Positions 17,036-25,118 of a DNA stretch of 64,000 nucleotides are shown one piece after another. Numbering within the stretch: position 1 is the stretch's first letter; every line of letters starts with the position of its first letter. The notes under the pieces were generated by a model. That model was not told where the DNA came from. It ran no database searches and saw only the letters and a list, made by a program, of their open reading frames with translations. Origin of the DNA: Staphylococcus kloosii (lineage in GTDB: Bacteria; Bacillota; Bacilli; Staphylococcales; Staphylococcaceae); the NCBI RefSeq assembly GCF_003019255.1, contig NZ_CP027846.1, positions 124,001 to 188,000 on the forward strand, written 5' to 3'. The position numbers and the translations under genes were made by a program.

Positions 17036-17171
17036 TAAAAAAAAGACCCCTAATTAAAGGGGCCTTCTGAGACTATAACGGGAGTTAACATTCTCAACAT
17101 GCCCAAGGGCACGTTGAGAAACCCATCTCATATAATCTCACATGCCCTAAGGCATGCAAATAGATTATATC
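17036..17171 (-). ncRNA. structured small RNA, RsaOG/RsaI-like candidate
   Basis: On the minus strand: an outer stem ATATAATCT/AGATTATAT (17170-17130) enclosing CATGCC/GGCATG; a second, nearly perfect 13-bp hairpin TCTCAACGTGCCC/GGGCATGTTGAGA (17119-17092); a single-stranded AACTCCCGTT; and a terminator GGCCCC/GGGGTC followed by T8. The loop GGGUU between the hairpins can pair with AACUCCC, giving a pseudoknot. The overall plan matches my memory of the conserved staphylococcal RNA RsaOG (RsaI), a CcpA-linked regulator. The name is an inference; the structure is seen directly. Confidence 0.6.
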
Positions 17172-17192
17172 TTTCACAATTATTATTGTAAA
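17164..17192 (-). promoter_or_regulatory. promoter of the structured small RNA
   Basis: TTTACA (17192-17187) and TATAAT (17169-17164) are 17 nt apart. The -10 lies inside the outer stem, so either transcription starts further upstream or the outer stem is only partly transcribed. Confidence 0.55.
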
Positions 17193-17256
17193 TATTCAAT
17201 GACTATTTTTCATTAAATTGTAAACATTTTAAAATTTAATAAAGTGATATATAAGT

Positions 17257-17297
17257 AAAACATGCAGGCGCAACAGAACTACTTGCACTTGCATGCT
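17257..17297 (-). terminator. terminator of the gene at 17316
   Basis: CATGCAAGTGCAA and TTGCGCCTGCATG pair with one mismatch and one wobble on the minus strand, followed by TTTTACTTAT. Confidence 0.7.
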
Positions 17298-17315
17298 TTC
17301 TACTTATTAAGTGAA

Positions 17316-17855
17316 TTATTGATCAATATTAATAAATTGTAATTCATAAACAGCTTCATCATCATAAGTGTTAAAGACGTCAATTTTACCGTTTAAATAA
17401 AGTTCTTGTTGTTTTCTACTTACATTATGCTTATACGTTAATTTGAGTTTTAAATTAGATTCATAACCATTGTTTTTAATAGTTTTTTCAATTTCATCAA
17501 ATACGTCTTTATTTATTGGTAACAAATATCCTTCTTTACTAGGAAGCATACTAACAAATTTTCTTTCTAATACCTCATTACCTTCAATATAAATTTCGAT
17601 AGTGATTTGTTTAGCTGCGCCTCCACCTAAATTATAGAGTTGTAAAAAGTCTTCTTCATTTTCTCCATCTCTTTTAACTGCAGTATTGTGCAATGTAAGA
17701 CCTTTAGCACTTCTTTTAATCAAAATTTGATTAAAACCCAATGCGGGTATAAACGCTATCTTCATTTGATATAGTTGTAAAGTAACAGAAATAAAATAGA
17801 ACAATGCCATTATAAATGTACCAATTTGTCCTATTGCAGATATAACATTCAACAT
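17316..17855 (-). CDS. membrane-anchored protein of unknown function
   Basis: A 179-aa protein with one N-terminal hydrophobic helix (about residues 10-30, IGTFIMALFYFISVTLQLYQ) and a soluble beta-rich remainder. The segment FLQLYNLGGGAAKQITIEIYIEGNEV looks like an immunoglobulin-like or beta-sandwich piece, and LKLKLTYKHNVSRKQQELYL follows. Similar architecture occurs in small phage-defence or stress proteins, but I recognise no specific family. Ribosome binding site AAGGAGAA. Single gene with its own terminator. Confidence 0.65.
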   Translation of the reverse strand: MLNVISAIGQIGTFIMALFYFISVTLQLYQMKIAFIPALGFNQILIKRSAKGLTLHNTAVKRDGENEEDFLQLYNLGGGAAKQITIEIYIEGNEVLERKFVSMLPSKEGYLLPINKDVFDEIEKTIKNNGYESNLKLKLTYKHNVSRKQQELYLNGKIDVFNTYDDEAVYELQFINIDQ

Positions 17856-17954
17856 AAAATTCTCCTTCTCGTTTTATTCAGGAGACAGTAGTAGGATTGA
17901 TAACTTTAACATATCACCTATAAATTTTAAATAACTGAACACAATTTATTTAAA

Positions 17955-18164
17955 TTAGTGCATTAAAATTTCAATAAAGCATGGGTGCACTTGGTAATCA
18001 ATATCTCGATATCGGATATCTACATAATCATAATCAAAAATATCGTGTGGTAATGCTTTATACCATTGATTAGCATCGGTATAAGTGTGTTCAATTAAAA
18101 CATTGTCTGCCTTAGATATATCTACCCACTCATCGAAAAGGCATGCGTAAATATGCATATTCAA
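17955..18164 (-). CDS. small protein of unknown function, TTG start
   Basis: A 69-aa protein rich in D, Y and W (DEWVDISKAD, DIFDYDYVDIRYRDIDYQ). The start is chosen as TTG 18164 because TAGGAGG lies 7 nt before it; the next ATG (18158) would need a 13-nt spacer. No transmembrane helix or signal peptide. Family not recognised. Confidence 0.65.
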   Translation of the reverse strand: MNMHIYACLFDEWVDISKADNVLIEHTYTDANQWYKALPHDIFDYDYVDIRYRDIDYQVHPCFIEILMH

Positions 18165-18332
18165 AACAATTCCTCCTAGAAATTTATTAATATTGCATAT
18201 AGATACACAAAACCGTTAATAATCAACGGCCAAATTCCCTTAACCTACGTTTCAGACATTAACATTTATTAATATTTATGAAAAGCTTCTGAAAATTACA
18301 ATCTTTATGAGTGAGATTCAACTTTACGTCAC

Positions 18333-18656
18333 CTAATATTTTTCAGTCCCTTGATGAAACAACAATGCCCAATCGCCATCATAAAACTGCCATACAGAGC
18401 TTCTGTTGCTAATTACTCCACGCGTATTATTTACAAGTTCATACGTACATAATCTTGCATGCTCAGCGAGTTCATAAACTTCAAAATTATTAATAGTAAA
18501 GTCATCACAATTTAGGGCCATATTTTTGATGTCACTTTTATAAAACACTTTGCCCGACTTACCAAATTCCTTAAAGTTGGGATGCAAAATATCCAATACT
18601 TTATCTTTATTTTTTCTATTACTTGGTTTTAAATGCTGCCATTCATAGTCAATCAA
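18333..18656 (-). CDS. DUF4440 / SnoaL-like NTF2-fold protein
   Basis: A 107-aa cone-shaped NTF2-fold domain: DILHPNFKEFGKSGKVFYK, a central strand CTYELVNN and the signature end SSVWQFYDGDWALLFHQGT. Proteins of this type often accompany RNase HI or act as small-molecule binding domains; the role here is open. The start is TTG 18656, six nt after AGGTGA; there is no alternative ATG nearby. Confidence 0.78.
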   Translation of the reverse strand: MIDYEWQHLKPSNRKNKDKVLDILHPNFKEFGKSGKVFYKSDIKNMALNCDDFTINNFEVYELAEHARLCTYELVNNTRGVISNRSSVWQFYDGDWALLFHQGTEKY

Positions 18657-18694
18657 TGGTAATCACCTGCTCAGCTTTATATAGTTTGAACATT

Positions 18695-19486
18695 TTAGTC
18701 TATCTTCACATGACCTACATCAGTTCTGATTTTAATTATATTTTTCCCATTTCCTATTTTTTTATTTTTCAGTGAAGGAATATTTATATCAGGCTTTCCT
18801 TCTTGTTGATTTACATCAAACAAACTATTTTTAGGTGCTTGGTCAAATGATAGATGTACATATGCTGTATCCACATCTATATCAATAGGTTTGTCTGCCG
18901 GAACATTTTTCATACGTACCAATCCTGTATCTGCTTTTATTTTCGCATGTTGAAATTTAGAATGCTGTGTTACTAATTTTCCTGTATCAACATTGATATT
19001 AAGCGACCCTAATTTTGAATTTTTCAACTTAACTTGTCCACTATCAGCCTTGAATTTAGAACTTTGGGTATTTATACCATCTACATCTATATTTCCACTT
19101 TCTCCTGAAATTTTAATCGATTTTAAGCTTTTAGGGACTGTTACTTCTAATTGTGTGTAATTACGTTGAAATGGATTTAAATTAACGATAGCTTTAGGTT
19201 GATTCATATTGATATTTAGAGATTTATTATTTACTTTAGCATTTGATTTATACTTACTGTTAGGGCCAATTGATTTAACGTTAAACTTATCACCCTGTTT
19301 TATTTTCACATTCGCATTCGATCCATTAATGTTTAAATGATCTATATTTTCGTTAAAATCTTCATTGTTAGTTACCTTACTAGGATGAGTATGTGCTATT
19401 TCCTTTCCTTTAATTATTGTTAAAATACCAAAAACTACAAACATTAAAGTTCCTAAAGCAAAAAGTATCCATAGTAATTTTTTCAT
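18695..19486 (-). CDS. DUF4097 (LiaG-like) membrane-anchored beta-helix protein
   Basis: A 263-aa protein with an N-terminal membrane helix (KKLLWILFALGTLMFVVFGIL) and an extracellular domain built of repeating strands (ISGESGNIDVDG, ADSGQVKLKNS, VDTGKLVTQHS, ADTGLVRMKNV), the right-handed beta-helix pattern of DUF4097 proteins. Third gene of a PadR-HAAS-DUF4097 operon; its ATG overlaps the stop of the HAAS gene (ATGA). In related operons such proteins take part in cell-envelope stress responses; that is family knowledge, not shown here. Confidence 0.85.
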   Translation of the reverse strand: MKKLLWILFALGTLMFVVFGILTIIKGKEIAHTHPSKVTNNEDFNENIDHLNINGSNANVKIKQGDKFNVKSIGPNSKYKSNAKVNNKSLNINMNQPKAIVNLNPFQRNYTQLEVTVPKSLKSIKISGESGNIDVDGINTQSSKFKADSGQVKLKNSKLGSLNINVDTGKLVTQHSKFQHAKIKADTGLVRMKNVPADKPIDIDVDTAYVHLSFDQAPKNSLFDVNQQEGKPDINIPSLKNKKIGNGKNIIKIRTDVGHVKID

Positions 19487-20043
19487 GACTGCACACTCCC
19501 TTTTACTATCGCTACATTCCATCTTAAATATTTCACGAAAATTTTATATGTCCATTTCGTGATTAAAAATGTAATAACAAAAAGTACTAATCCTAAGCCG
19601 AAACTAGCCAATACTGAGTAGATATCTACTGATAAAATAGTATTAAATCCATCAACTATTCCTTTTAATATCAGCATTATAGGTGACGCGATTAATATAA
19701 TCGTTGTAACCATAAGACTAAACAAGATACTTATGATTAAAATGATAGGTATTAAAACTACAAAAAAGTTCAATACACCTAATCCCATTACAGCAATAAC
19801 TGCCTTTGTTAAATCTCCCAATTTATTTGTTTTCTCAGCTTTATTCATAGCCATACTTGCATTTAATTCTTTAGCTATTTCTTTAGGGTTGCCTAATTCT
19901 TCTGATATTTCTGCTTCACTTTTGCCATCTTCTTTACCACTATAGAAATGTGTTTCATACTCATCTATTATTTCTGCTTTTTCAAATTCCGAAATACTTT
20001 TCAAATGCTTATTTAATACAGTTAAATATTCCTTTTTATTCAT
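19483..20043 (-). CDS. HAAS-domain (DUF1700) membrane protein
   Basis: A 186-aa protein. The N-terminal HAAS signaling domain (EYLTVLNKHLKSISEFEKAEIIDEYETHF, then GNPKEIAKEL) is followed by three or four hydrophobic helices at about 75-175. HAAS proteins are membrane partners of PadR-type regulators. The start at ATG 20043 lies inside the end of padR (8-nt overlap), with GAGAGTGACG as ribosome binding site. Together with 20036 and 18695 this is a coupled three-gene unit. Confidence 0.85.
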   Translation of the reverse strand: MNKKEYLTVLNKHLKSISEFEKAEIIDEYETHFYSGKEDGKSEAEISEELGNPKEIAKELNASMAMNKAEKTNKLGDLTKAVIAVMGLGVLNFFVVLIPIILIISILFSLMVTTIILIASPIMLILKGIVDGFNTILSVDIYSVLASFGLGLVLFVITFLITKWTYKIFVKYLRWNVAIVKGSVQS

Positions 20044-20359
20044 CGACGTCACTCTCCTCTAAAAACAAATCAATAGCATCTGTAAAACTTTTCCATTCAT
20101 TCAATAAAATTTCTAGACGTTTTTCACCTAAATCTGTAATTTTGTAATATTTACGTGCTGGCCCTTCAGTAGATTCTTTAAAATATGTCGTTAAATATTC
20201 TTCTTTGACTAACCTACGTAATAAAGGATAAACAGTCCCTTCAGATATCGTTATCCTGGGTGTAATTTTTTGTACAAGAGAATATCCATACTGATCTTCC
20301 CCTTTTATTATGAGCAGTACAATAAATTCCAAAGCCCCTTTTTTGAATTGTATATTCAT
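20036..20359 (-). CDS. PadR-family transcriptional regulator
   Basis: A 107-aa winged-helix protein of the short PadR subfamily: GALEFIVLLIIKGEDQYGYSLVQKI, ISEGTVYPLLRRLVKEEYLTTYF as recognition helix and wing, and YKITDLGEKRLEILLNEW as dimerisation helix. It probably represses its own operon and responds to envelope-active compounds. The probable operator is the imperfect inverted repeat at 20395-20434. Confidence 0.9.
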   Translation of the reverse strand: MNIQFKKGALEFIVLLIIKGEDQYGYSLVQKITPRITISEGTVYPLLRRLVKEEYLTTYFKESTEGPARKYYKITDLGEKRLEILLNEWKSFTDAIDLFLEESDVDE

Positions 20360-20394
20360 TTTTTATTCCTCCACATAATTCAGTACCTAACAAT

Positions 20395-20434
20395 ACATAG
20401 TAGTTGATGATAAAAATATATCACACACTATTAT
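20395..20434. promoter_or_regulatory. imperfect inverted repeat, possible PadR operator
   Basis: CATAGTAGTTGATGATA and its imperfect mirror TATCACACACTATTATG face each other across about 6 nt in the padR upstream region. Several mismatches lower the confidence. Confidence 0.35.
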
Positions 20435-20500
20435 GCATTACAAGGTAGTGAACAAAAGATAGTAAAGCAAATGCTGTTTTCTTCCAAAATAACAACTAAA

Positions 20501-20543
20501 CACCAAGCGTTTAGCATTTTTGGCCAAGCGCTTGGTGCTTTTA
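20501..20543. terminator. CACCAAGCG hairpin
   Basis: CACCAAGCG (20501-20509) pairs with CGCTTGGTG (20529-20537), followed by CTTTTATTT. The right arm itself contains the palindrome CCAAGCGCTTGG. No plus-strand gene ends just before it, so it may end an unseen short transcript or be an operator. Confidence 0.5.
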
Positions 20544-20595
20544 TTTCATAAACTATACTGTATAATGGAGGTTAAAATAACAAGGGGCTGGTATT

Positions 20596-21108
20596 ATGTC
20601 TATTATTATTGTCGGTGGATCTGGTATGTTAACAAACACTATTCGTTGGGTTGTCGATAATTTCAACGAAGATATTTATTTACTTTCTAGAAATAAAGAC
20701 AGTTATGATTCATTTTTATTAGAACAAAGTAATGTGCATTTTCAACATTATGATTACCTTCATCCCGAAACTTTCGATTTTACAATTAACGACGTGACAT
20801 TAGTGATTAGTTGGGTTCATAGTGAAGGCTATGCTAATCATTTACGTTTCTTAAAAGAGCATGTATCATGGTCTAAAAATAAGCATCGTTACATTCATAT
20901 TGTAGCTACGCAAAAGTACAGTGACGCAGAATTACTTTCGTATCTATCCGCTTCAAATATCGCTATTTCTACCGTAAGTTTAGGTTATAAAGAAGATACT
21001 GGTGGCCAAAAACGATGGTTATATAATTCTGAAATAGCTCATGGCACAATACTAGCTATAAGCTCAGGCAATGATGTCCAAGTCGGAATAGTAGCAGGCA
21101 AGAATTAA
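20596..21108 (+). CDS. short NAD(P)-binding Rossmann-fold protein
   Basis: A 170-aa protein beginning with a Rossmann beta-alpha-beta (IIIVGGSGMLTNTIRWVV), then VTLVISWVHSEGY and IVATQKYSD, ending in RWLYNSEIAHGTILAI. It is much shorter than classical SDR enzymes and lacks the YxxxK motif, so an enzymatic role is uncertain. Ribosome binding site AAGGGGC. A GNAT gene follows 28 nt downstream, so the two are probably cotranscribed. Confidence 0.75.
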   Translation: MSIIIVGGSGMLTNTIRWVVDNFNEDIYLLSRNKDSYDSFLLEQSNVHFQHYDYLHPETFDFTINDVTLVISWVHSEGYANHLRFLKEHVSWSKNKHRYIHIVATQKYSDAELLSYLSASNIAISTVSLGYKEDTGGQKRWLYNSEIAHGTILAISSGNDVQVGIVAGKN

Positions 21109-21136
21109 GCAATATTTTATATTAGGAGTGAAATTC

Positions 21137-21688
21137 ATGTTCAAAACACCAATTACTGAAAATCTAAGTTTAAAAATATTAGAAGAACGAGATGCGGAAG
21201 CACTCTTTGCTATAGTTTCAAATAACAGAGAACATTTAGGTGAATGGTTGCCATTTGTGAATTTCACACAATCTAGTACAGATAGTAAAAACTTTATTAA
21301 ATCAGCGCTTCAACAATTTGCTCGTAACGATGGATTTCATTGTGGCATTTGGTACAATAACAAACTTGTCGGCGTAATTGGTCTTCACTATATAGATTCA
21401 TTAAATGAAAAGACTTCTATCGGCTATTACTTAGCTGAAGATTATCAACAATATGGCATTATGACTAAATGCACACAGTATTTAATTAATTATTGTTTTG
21501 AAGAATTAAATTTAAATCGTGTAGAAATTCGAACTGCAGTAAATAACGTTAAAAGCCAAAATATTCCTAAAAAATTAGGTTTTCAACAAGAAGGTATGAT
21601 TCGCCAAGCTGAAAAGCTTAATGGGCAATACTCAGATAGTTATGTCTTCAGCTTACTAAAATCAGAATTTGCTCATTATGAAATTTAA
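21137..21688 (+). CDS. GNAT acetyltransferase of the RimJ/RimL type
   Basis: A 183-aa enzyme: LKILEERDAEALFAIVSNNREHLGEWLPF is the RimJ/L-type start, GYYLAEDYQQYGIMTKCTQYLINYCF carries the acetyl-CoA motif, and IRTAVNNVKSQNIPKKLGFQQEG ends the fold. Related enzymes acetylate ribosomal proteins or serve in detoxification (B. subtilis YdaF). The start is ATG 21137 after AGGAGTG. Confidence 0.85.
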   Translation: MFKTPITENLSLKILEERDAEALFAIVSNNREHLGEWLPFVNFTQSSTDSKNFIKSALQQFARNDGFHCGIWYNNKLVGVIGLHYIDSLNEKTSIGYYLAEDYQQYGIMTKCTQYLINYCFEELNLNRVEIRTAVNNVKSQNIPKKLGFQQEGMIRQAEKLNGQYSDSYVFSLLKSEFAHYEI

Positions 21689-21745
21689 TAACATCTTATT
21701 ATCCTTTACCGTTTCAATAACCATAAGTTAAGCAAACATTAAAGC

Positions 21746-21788
21746 ACCCTTCACAAAACTCACTTTATAGTGATTAATTGTAAAGGGT
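21746..21788. terminator. terminator shared by the GNAT gene and the cap operon
   Basis: ACCCTTCACAA and TTGTAAAGGGT pair with one mismatch, with an inner stem CACT/AGTG. It lies between convergent genes and is followed by CTTTAATTATT on the plus strand. Confidence 0.7.
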
Positions 21789-21832
21789 CTTTAATTATTA
21801 TATAAATCTATTTTCGTTGATGGTAAGGTGAA

Positions 21833-23425
21833 TCAACGATTACCAACATCTTGACCAATTTCAACTGATTTATCTTTTTGATTGTAAATTGCACCTTGTA
21901 CACTGCCGAAGTTGGGATCATTTCGTTTTTCTTCTATGCCAAATCCTAAACTTTTGAAAATATTAATATCTTCTTTACTTGTTGCATTTTCATAGTAAAT
22001 CGTACCCCCATCATTGTAAAAACGGGGTTTATCGATTGAATCTTGTAGTGTCCCATTACCTCTTAAGTAATCAATAAGTACTTCATTCAATGTCGTTGGT
22101 ATTTTATTGCCACCCGGTGTTCCGATGCCCATGTAATAATCAGGCCCCACAACGATTGTAGGTGCCGTAAACGACCTTGGTTCTTTATGCTTACCTTTAT
22201 AATTGGGACTTGCTGGATCATTTGAGAAATTAGATAATGAGTTATTCATATAAAACCCTTGCTTCATGTACTTTCCTGAACCGAAGAAACTAGACAACGT
22301 ATTGGTCGTACTCGTCATTTTTCCATCTTTATCTATAACTACAAAATGCGTGGTACTTGTATTATCTACATTATTCGTATTGAAGTTACTATTCATATTT
22401 AATTCATTTAATTTGCCTAATAGATAATCTTGCGAGAGATATTCATCAAAATCTTGATCAGTTCCATTAACAACATCTCTATTTCGATACATCAAAGCTC
22501 TAGATTTTAGTACACCTGTAATGTAATCGAGTCTATTACTAGACGCATCGCCTTGCTCAGTTGCTTCATCTACCTTTAAACCTTGTAACATAAGTGTACC
22601 CCCAAGAGGATTAGATGCCGAATAAATTTTATTGCCCATATAATCTGTACTTACAGGTTCTTTGGCTTCGGTACGATAGCTTTTGAAGTCTTTTTCCGTG
22701 AGTTTATCATCCATTTGTTTAGATATTTTTTCACCTATATCATTATAAAAATAATCAGGTCCTTTATCGCGTATACCTTTAAGTGTCTCGGCAAGAGCTG
22801 GTTGTTTAATCACATCTCCCTCTCGTTTCGTTTTACTACCTTCAAAGAACGGTGAATTTCTATCAACGTCAGAACCATAGAGTTTTAAACTTCGCTCTAA
22901 CTCAGAATCCACTTCAAATCCTTCTTCTGCTAATGGAATAACATCATTTAAAATATCCTTTTCTGCCATTTTGCCGCCAGCTTTATGTACATCATGCATA
23001 CCTCTAACAAAACCAGGTGTGCCTGTTTGATCTTTATCTTTATAATCAAATGATGAGATATCTTTGTATTGCCACTGTTTTGGGGCGCTTCCAGTTTTAC
23101 CATCATAATAAAGCATTGCACCACCGCCACCAAGACCAGAGGAATGTGGTTCCGTAATGGCCAATGCGTATGATACCCCGACAGACGCATCAATAGCATT
23201 GCCACCCTGCTTTAATATTTGATTACCAACTTTTGTCGCAATTGGATTATTAGATGCTACACCGTATTTCTTACTTGCATTGGATTGATCATGATCCACA
23301 ATTTTATTTTCGTATAAATCATCTTTATTATAATTATCTTTTTTGGTAATAAAGAAAAAGATAATTGAAATAATAATTGTGAGGAGCAATATGACGATGA
23401 GCGTTTTTTTATTATAAATACTCAT
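21833..23425 (-). CDS. capD: poly-gamma-glutamate gamma-glutamyltransferase CapD
   Basis: A 530-aa membrane-anchored gamma-glutamyltransferase of the Ntn-hydrolase family. An N-terminal helix (about 8-27) is followed by the large subunit (GGNAIDASVGVSYALAITEPHSSGLGGGG) and the autoprocessing site: T358 of TSTTHFVV would become the N-terminal nucleophile of the small subunit. GTPGGNKIPTTLNEVLIDYL is the typical GGT end motif. In cap operons this enzyme trims poly-gamma-glutamate and anchors it to the cell wall or releases it. Last gene of capBCAED, one base after the capE stop. Confidence 0.92.
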   Translation of the reverse strand: MSIYNKKTLIVILLLTIIISIIFFFITKKDNYNKDDLYENKIVDHDQSNASKKYGVASNNPIATKVGNQILKQGGNAIDASVGVSYALAITEPHSSGLGGGGAMLYYDGKTGSAPKQWQYKDISSFDYKDKDQTGTPGFVRGMHDVHKAGGKMAEKDILNDVIPLAEEGFEVDSELERSLKLYGSDVDRNSPFFEGSKTKREGDVIKQPALAETLKGIRDKGPDYFYNDIGEKISKQMDDKLTEKDFKSYRTEAKEPVSTDYMGNKIYSASNPLGGTLMLQGLKVDEATEQGDASSNRLDYITGVLKSRALMYRNRDVVNGTDQDFDEYLSQDYLLGKLNELNMNSNFNTNNVDNTSTTHFVVIDKDGKMTSTTNTLSSFFGSGKYMKQGFYMNNSLSNFSNDPASPNYKGKHKEPRSFTAPTIVVGPDYYMGIGTPGGNKIPTTLNEVLIDYLRGNGTLQDSIDKPRFYNDGGTIYYENATSKEDINIFKSLGFGIEEKRNDPNFGSVQGAIYNQKDKSVEIGQDVGNR

Positions 23426-23426
23426 A

Positions 23427-23588
23427 TTAACTTACTCCTTTAGATAAATAATGTTTGTTTTCTATTTTAAGTTCATAGTCTTCGTATTTATCAGTATCTT
23501 CATTCGACTTAACAAAAGTAATTAATAAGAAGATAATAAGGATAATTGATATAACTGTAATGGATAACCAGTGGTTTTTAAGATTCAT
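23427..23588 (-). CDS. capE: short poly-gamma-glutamate accessory protein CapE (PgsE)
   Basis: A 53-aa protein with one membrane helix (WLSITVISIILIIFLLITFV, about residues 7-26) and an acidic tail (SNEDTDKYEDYELK). The start ATG 23588 lies inside the end of capA (11-nt overlap) and its stop is one base before capD. Size, helix and position between capA and capD equal those of CapE/PgsE of Bacillus and staphylococcal cap operons, which is required for efficient polymer production there. Confidence 0.85.
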   Translation of the reverse strand: MNLKNHWLSITVISIILIIFLLITFVKSNEDTDKYEDYELKIENKHYLSKGVS

Positions 23589-24648
23589 AATGATAACCCC
23601 CTTTCACCTTTTTCAATTTCACTGAATCGCTATTAAGATTATTCAATAACTTAATTTCTTCAACTTTACTTGGTTGTGCCCTCGTAACCTTACCACCTTG
23701 TGATTTAATGGGTGTCACTAAGAAATTTGATTTTTTACCATCCCATTTTTGTTGTACTGTAATACCTTGTTGATTTTTAGAGAGGAAATTCTCAGATGTC
23801 ACATTACCTAAACTATAAAATATATTTGTATGCTTATAGTTTTCCACTTTTTGAATAACAGTGTTGTGGCCAATGATTATGTCAGCTCCAGCATCTGATA
23901 GTGCATGAGCATATTTTTGCTGCCGGGCAGTTACATGTTTTTCGTCTGGGATACCCCAATCAACATTAACAACTACCATATCGTTATCTTCTTTTAATTT
24001 TTTTAATAGCGGCATAAAAATTTTCGGTTTCAAACTAATTGATGTAGTGTTTTTTAATGGATCTGAATAGTCGGAGTCGACATCTGTAAAATCCACACTA
24101 GCTATCTTTTGGCCTTTGACATTTTGTTGCACAGTTTTACTATTAATGGGATTAGAACCATTTCCAGTTAAAAAGTTATATCCCAGTTGTGCTTCAACAT
24201 CCTTTTGTAAATCTCTTGCTTGTATATTATCTACTGAATTATTTATTAAATTTAAACTCTTAAGATTTAACTCTTTTAAATACAAAATATTATCAATATT
24301 TTCTTTCCTGTTCATCTTTGGATTATCGGCAAATTTAGATAAATGAAGGCTTGCTGTTGAATAATCACTTCCTTTCAAGATATCTTTAACTGCTCCAAAT
24401 GTTTCATTGAGATCATTTTTTCTAATATTAGAATTCATGTTGATATTACCTAAGTAAGTTAAATTGATTTCATTATTTTGCTTAGGCATTGCCTCGACAG
24501 GAACACTTTTTTGTAACCTTAAAATTAATACTAAAAGTACAATTGCTGCTATTAAAACAAGCAATGTAAAAAGGAAATTATATCTTTTATGAAGTTTTGA
24601 CCATTTCAGCACACGTTCATCAATTGTAAATCTTTTTGATTTCTTCAT
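23578..24648 (-). CDS. capA: poly-gamma-glutamate synthesis protein CapA
   Basis: A 356-aa protein with an N-terminal membrane helix (about 24-45) and an extracellular calcineurin-like metallophosphatase-fold domain (TYLGNINMNSN, VVNVDWGIPDEKHVTARQQKYAHALSDAGADIIIGHNTVIQ, FYSLGNV). It helps move or extrude the polymer. Slightly shorter than B. anthracis CapA (411). Follows capC by 16 nt. Confidence 0.93.
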   Translation of the reverse strand: MKKSKRFTIDERVLKWSKLHKRYNFLFTLLVLIAAIVLLVLILRLQKSVPVEAMPKQNNEINLTYLGNINMNSNIRKNDLNETFGAVKDILKGSDYSTASLHLSKFADNPKMNRKENIDNILYLKELNLKSLNLINNSVDNIQARDLQKDVEAQLGYNFLTGNGSNPINSKTVQQNVKGQKIASVDFTDVDSDYSDPLKNTTSISLKPKIFMPLLKKLKEDNDMVVVNVDWGIPDEKHVTARQQKYAHALSDAGADIIIGHNTVIQKVENYKHTNIFYSLGNVTSENFLSKNQQGITVQQKWDGKKSNFLVTPIKSQGGKVTRAQPSKVEEIKLLNNLNSDSVKLKKVKGGYHYES

Positions 24649-24664
24649 ATTTACAAGCTCCTAA

Positions 24665-25117
24665 CTAGTTAATAAAACTATAAAAGAATAAAATGACGTA
24701 TGTAATACATGTCAATAACATACATGACGATAGTGTAATGATTACACCCTGCTTCTGAATCGTATTCGCAATGATACCTGGAATTACAATACCAATCCCT
24801 GACATTTCAACCATTTCAAATGGTGTTAATGGATAAATTAAATCGAAGAAAAATTTTAATATCATCCCGGTTAAAATCATTGCAGCAAACTTTCGACGGC
24901 CATACAAAATAACGTATTTACTGATACCATGGTTGACGATGAAATATGTAATACAGCTAATTATCAATACAGATAACAACATTACCGGTTGATCAAAAAT
25001 TAAGGCTAAATAACCTGGCACAACCATACCTGCTGGTGTAATACCAAATTTTTCTGCAAATATGAGACTCAATACAATACCTACAAATAATGAGAAATAT
25101 AATTCTGAACCTACCAT
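24665..25117 (-). CDS. capC: poly-gamma-glutamate synthesis membrane protein CapC
   Basis: A 150-aa integral membrane protein with four or five helices: LYFSLFVGIVLSLIFAEKFG, GMVVPGYLALIF, VMLLSVLIISCITYFIV and a C-terminal pair. It forms the membrane part of the CapB-CapC synthase. The length is the family's usual 149-150. It starts 1 nt after the capB stop, so translation is coupled. Confidence 0.95.
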   Translation of the reverse strand: MVGSELYFSLFVGIVLSLIFAEKFGITPAGMVVPGYLALIFDQPVMLLSVLIISCITYFIVNHGISKYVILYGRRKFAAMILTGMILKFFFDLIYPLTPFEMVEMSGIGIVIPGIIANTIQKQGVIITLSSCMLLTCITYVILFFYSFIN

Positions 25118-25118
25118 A

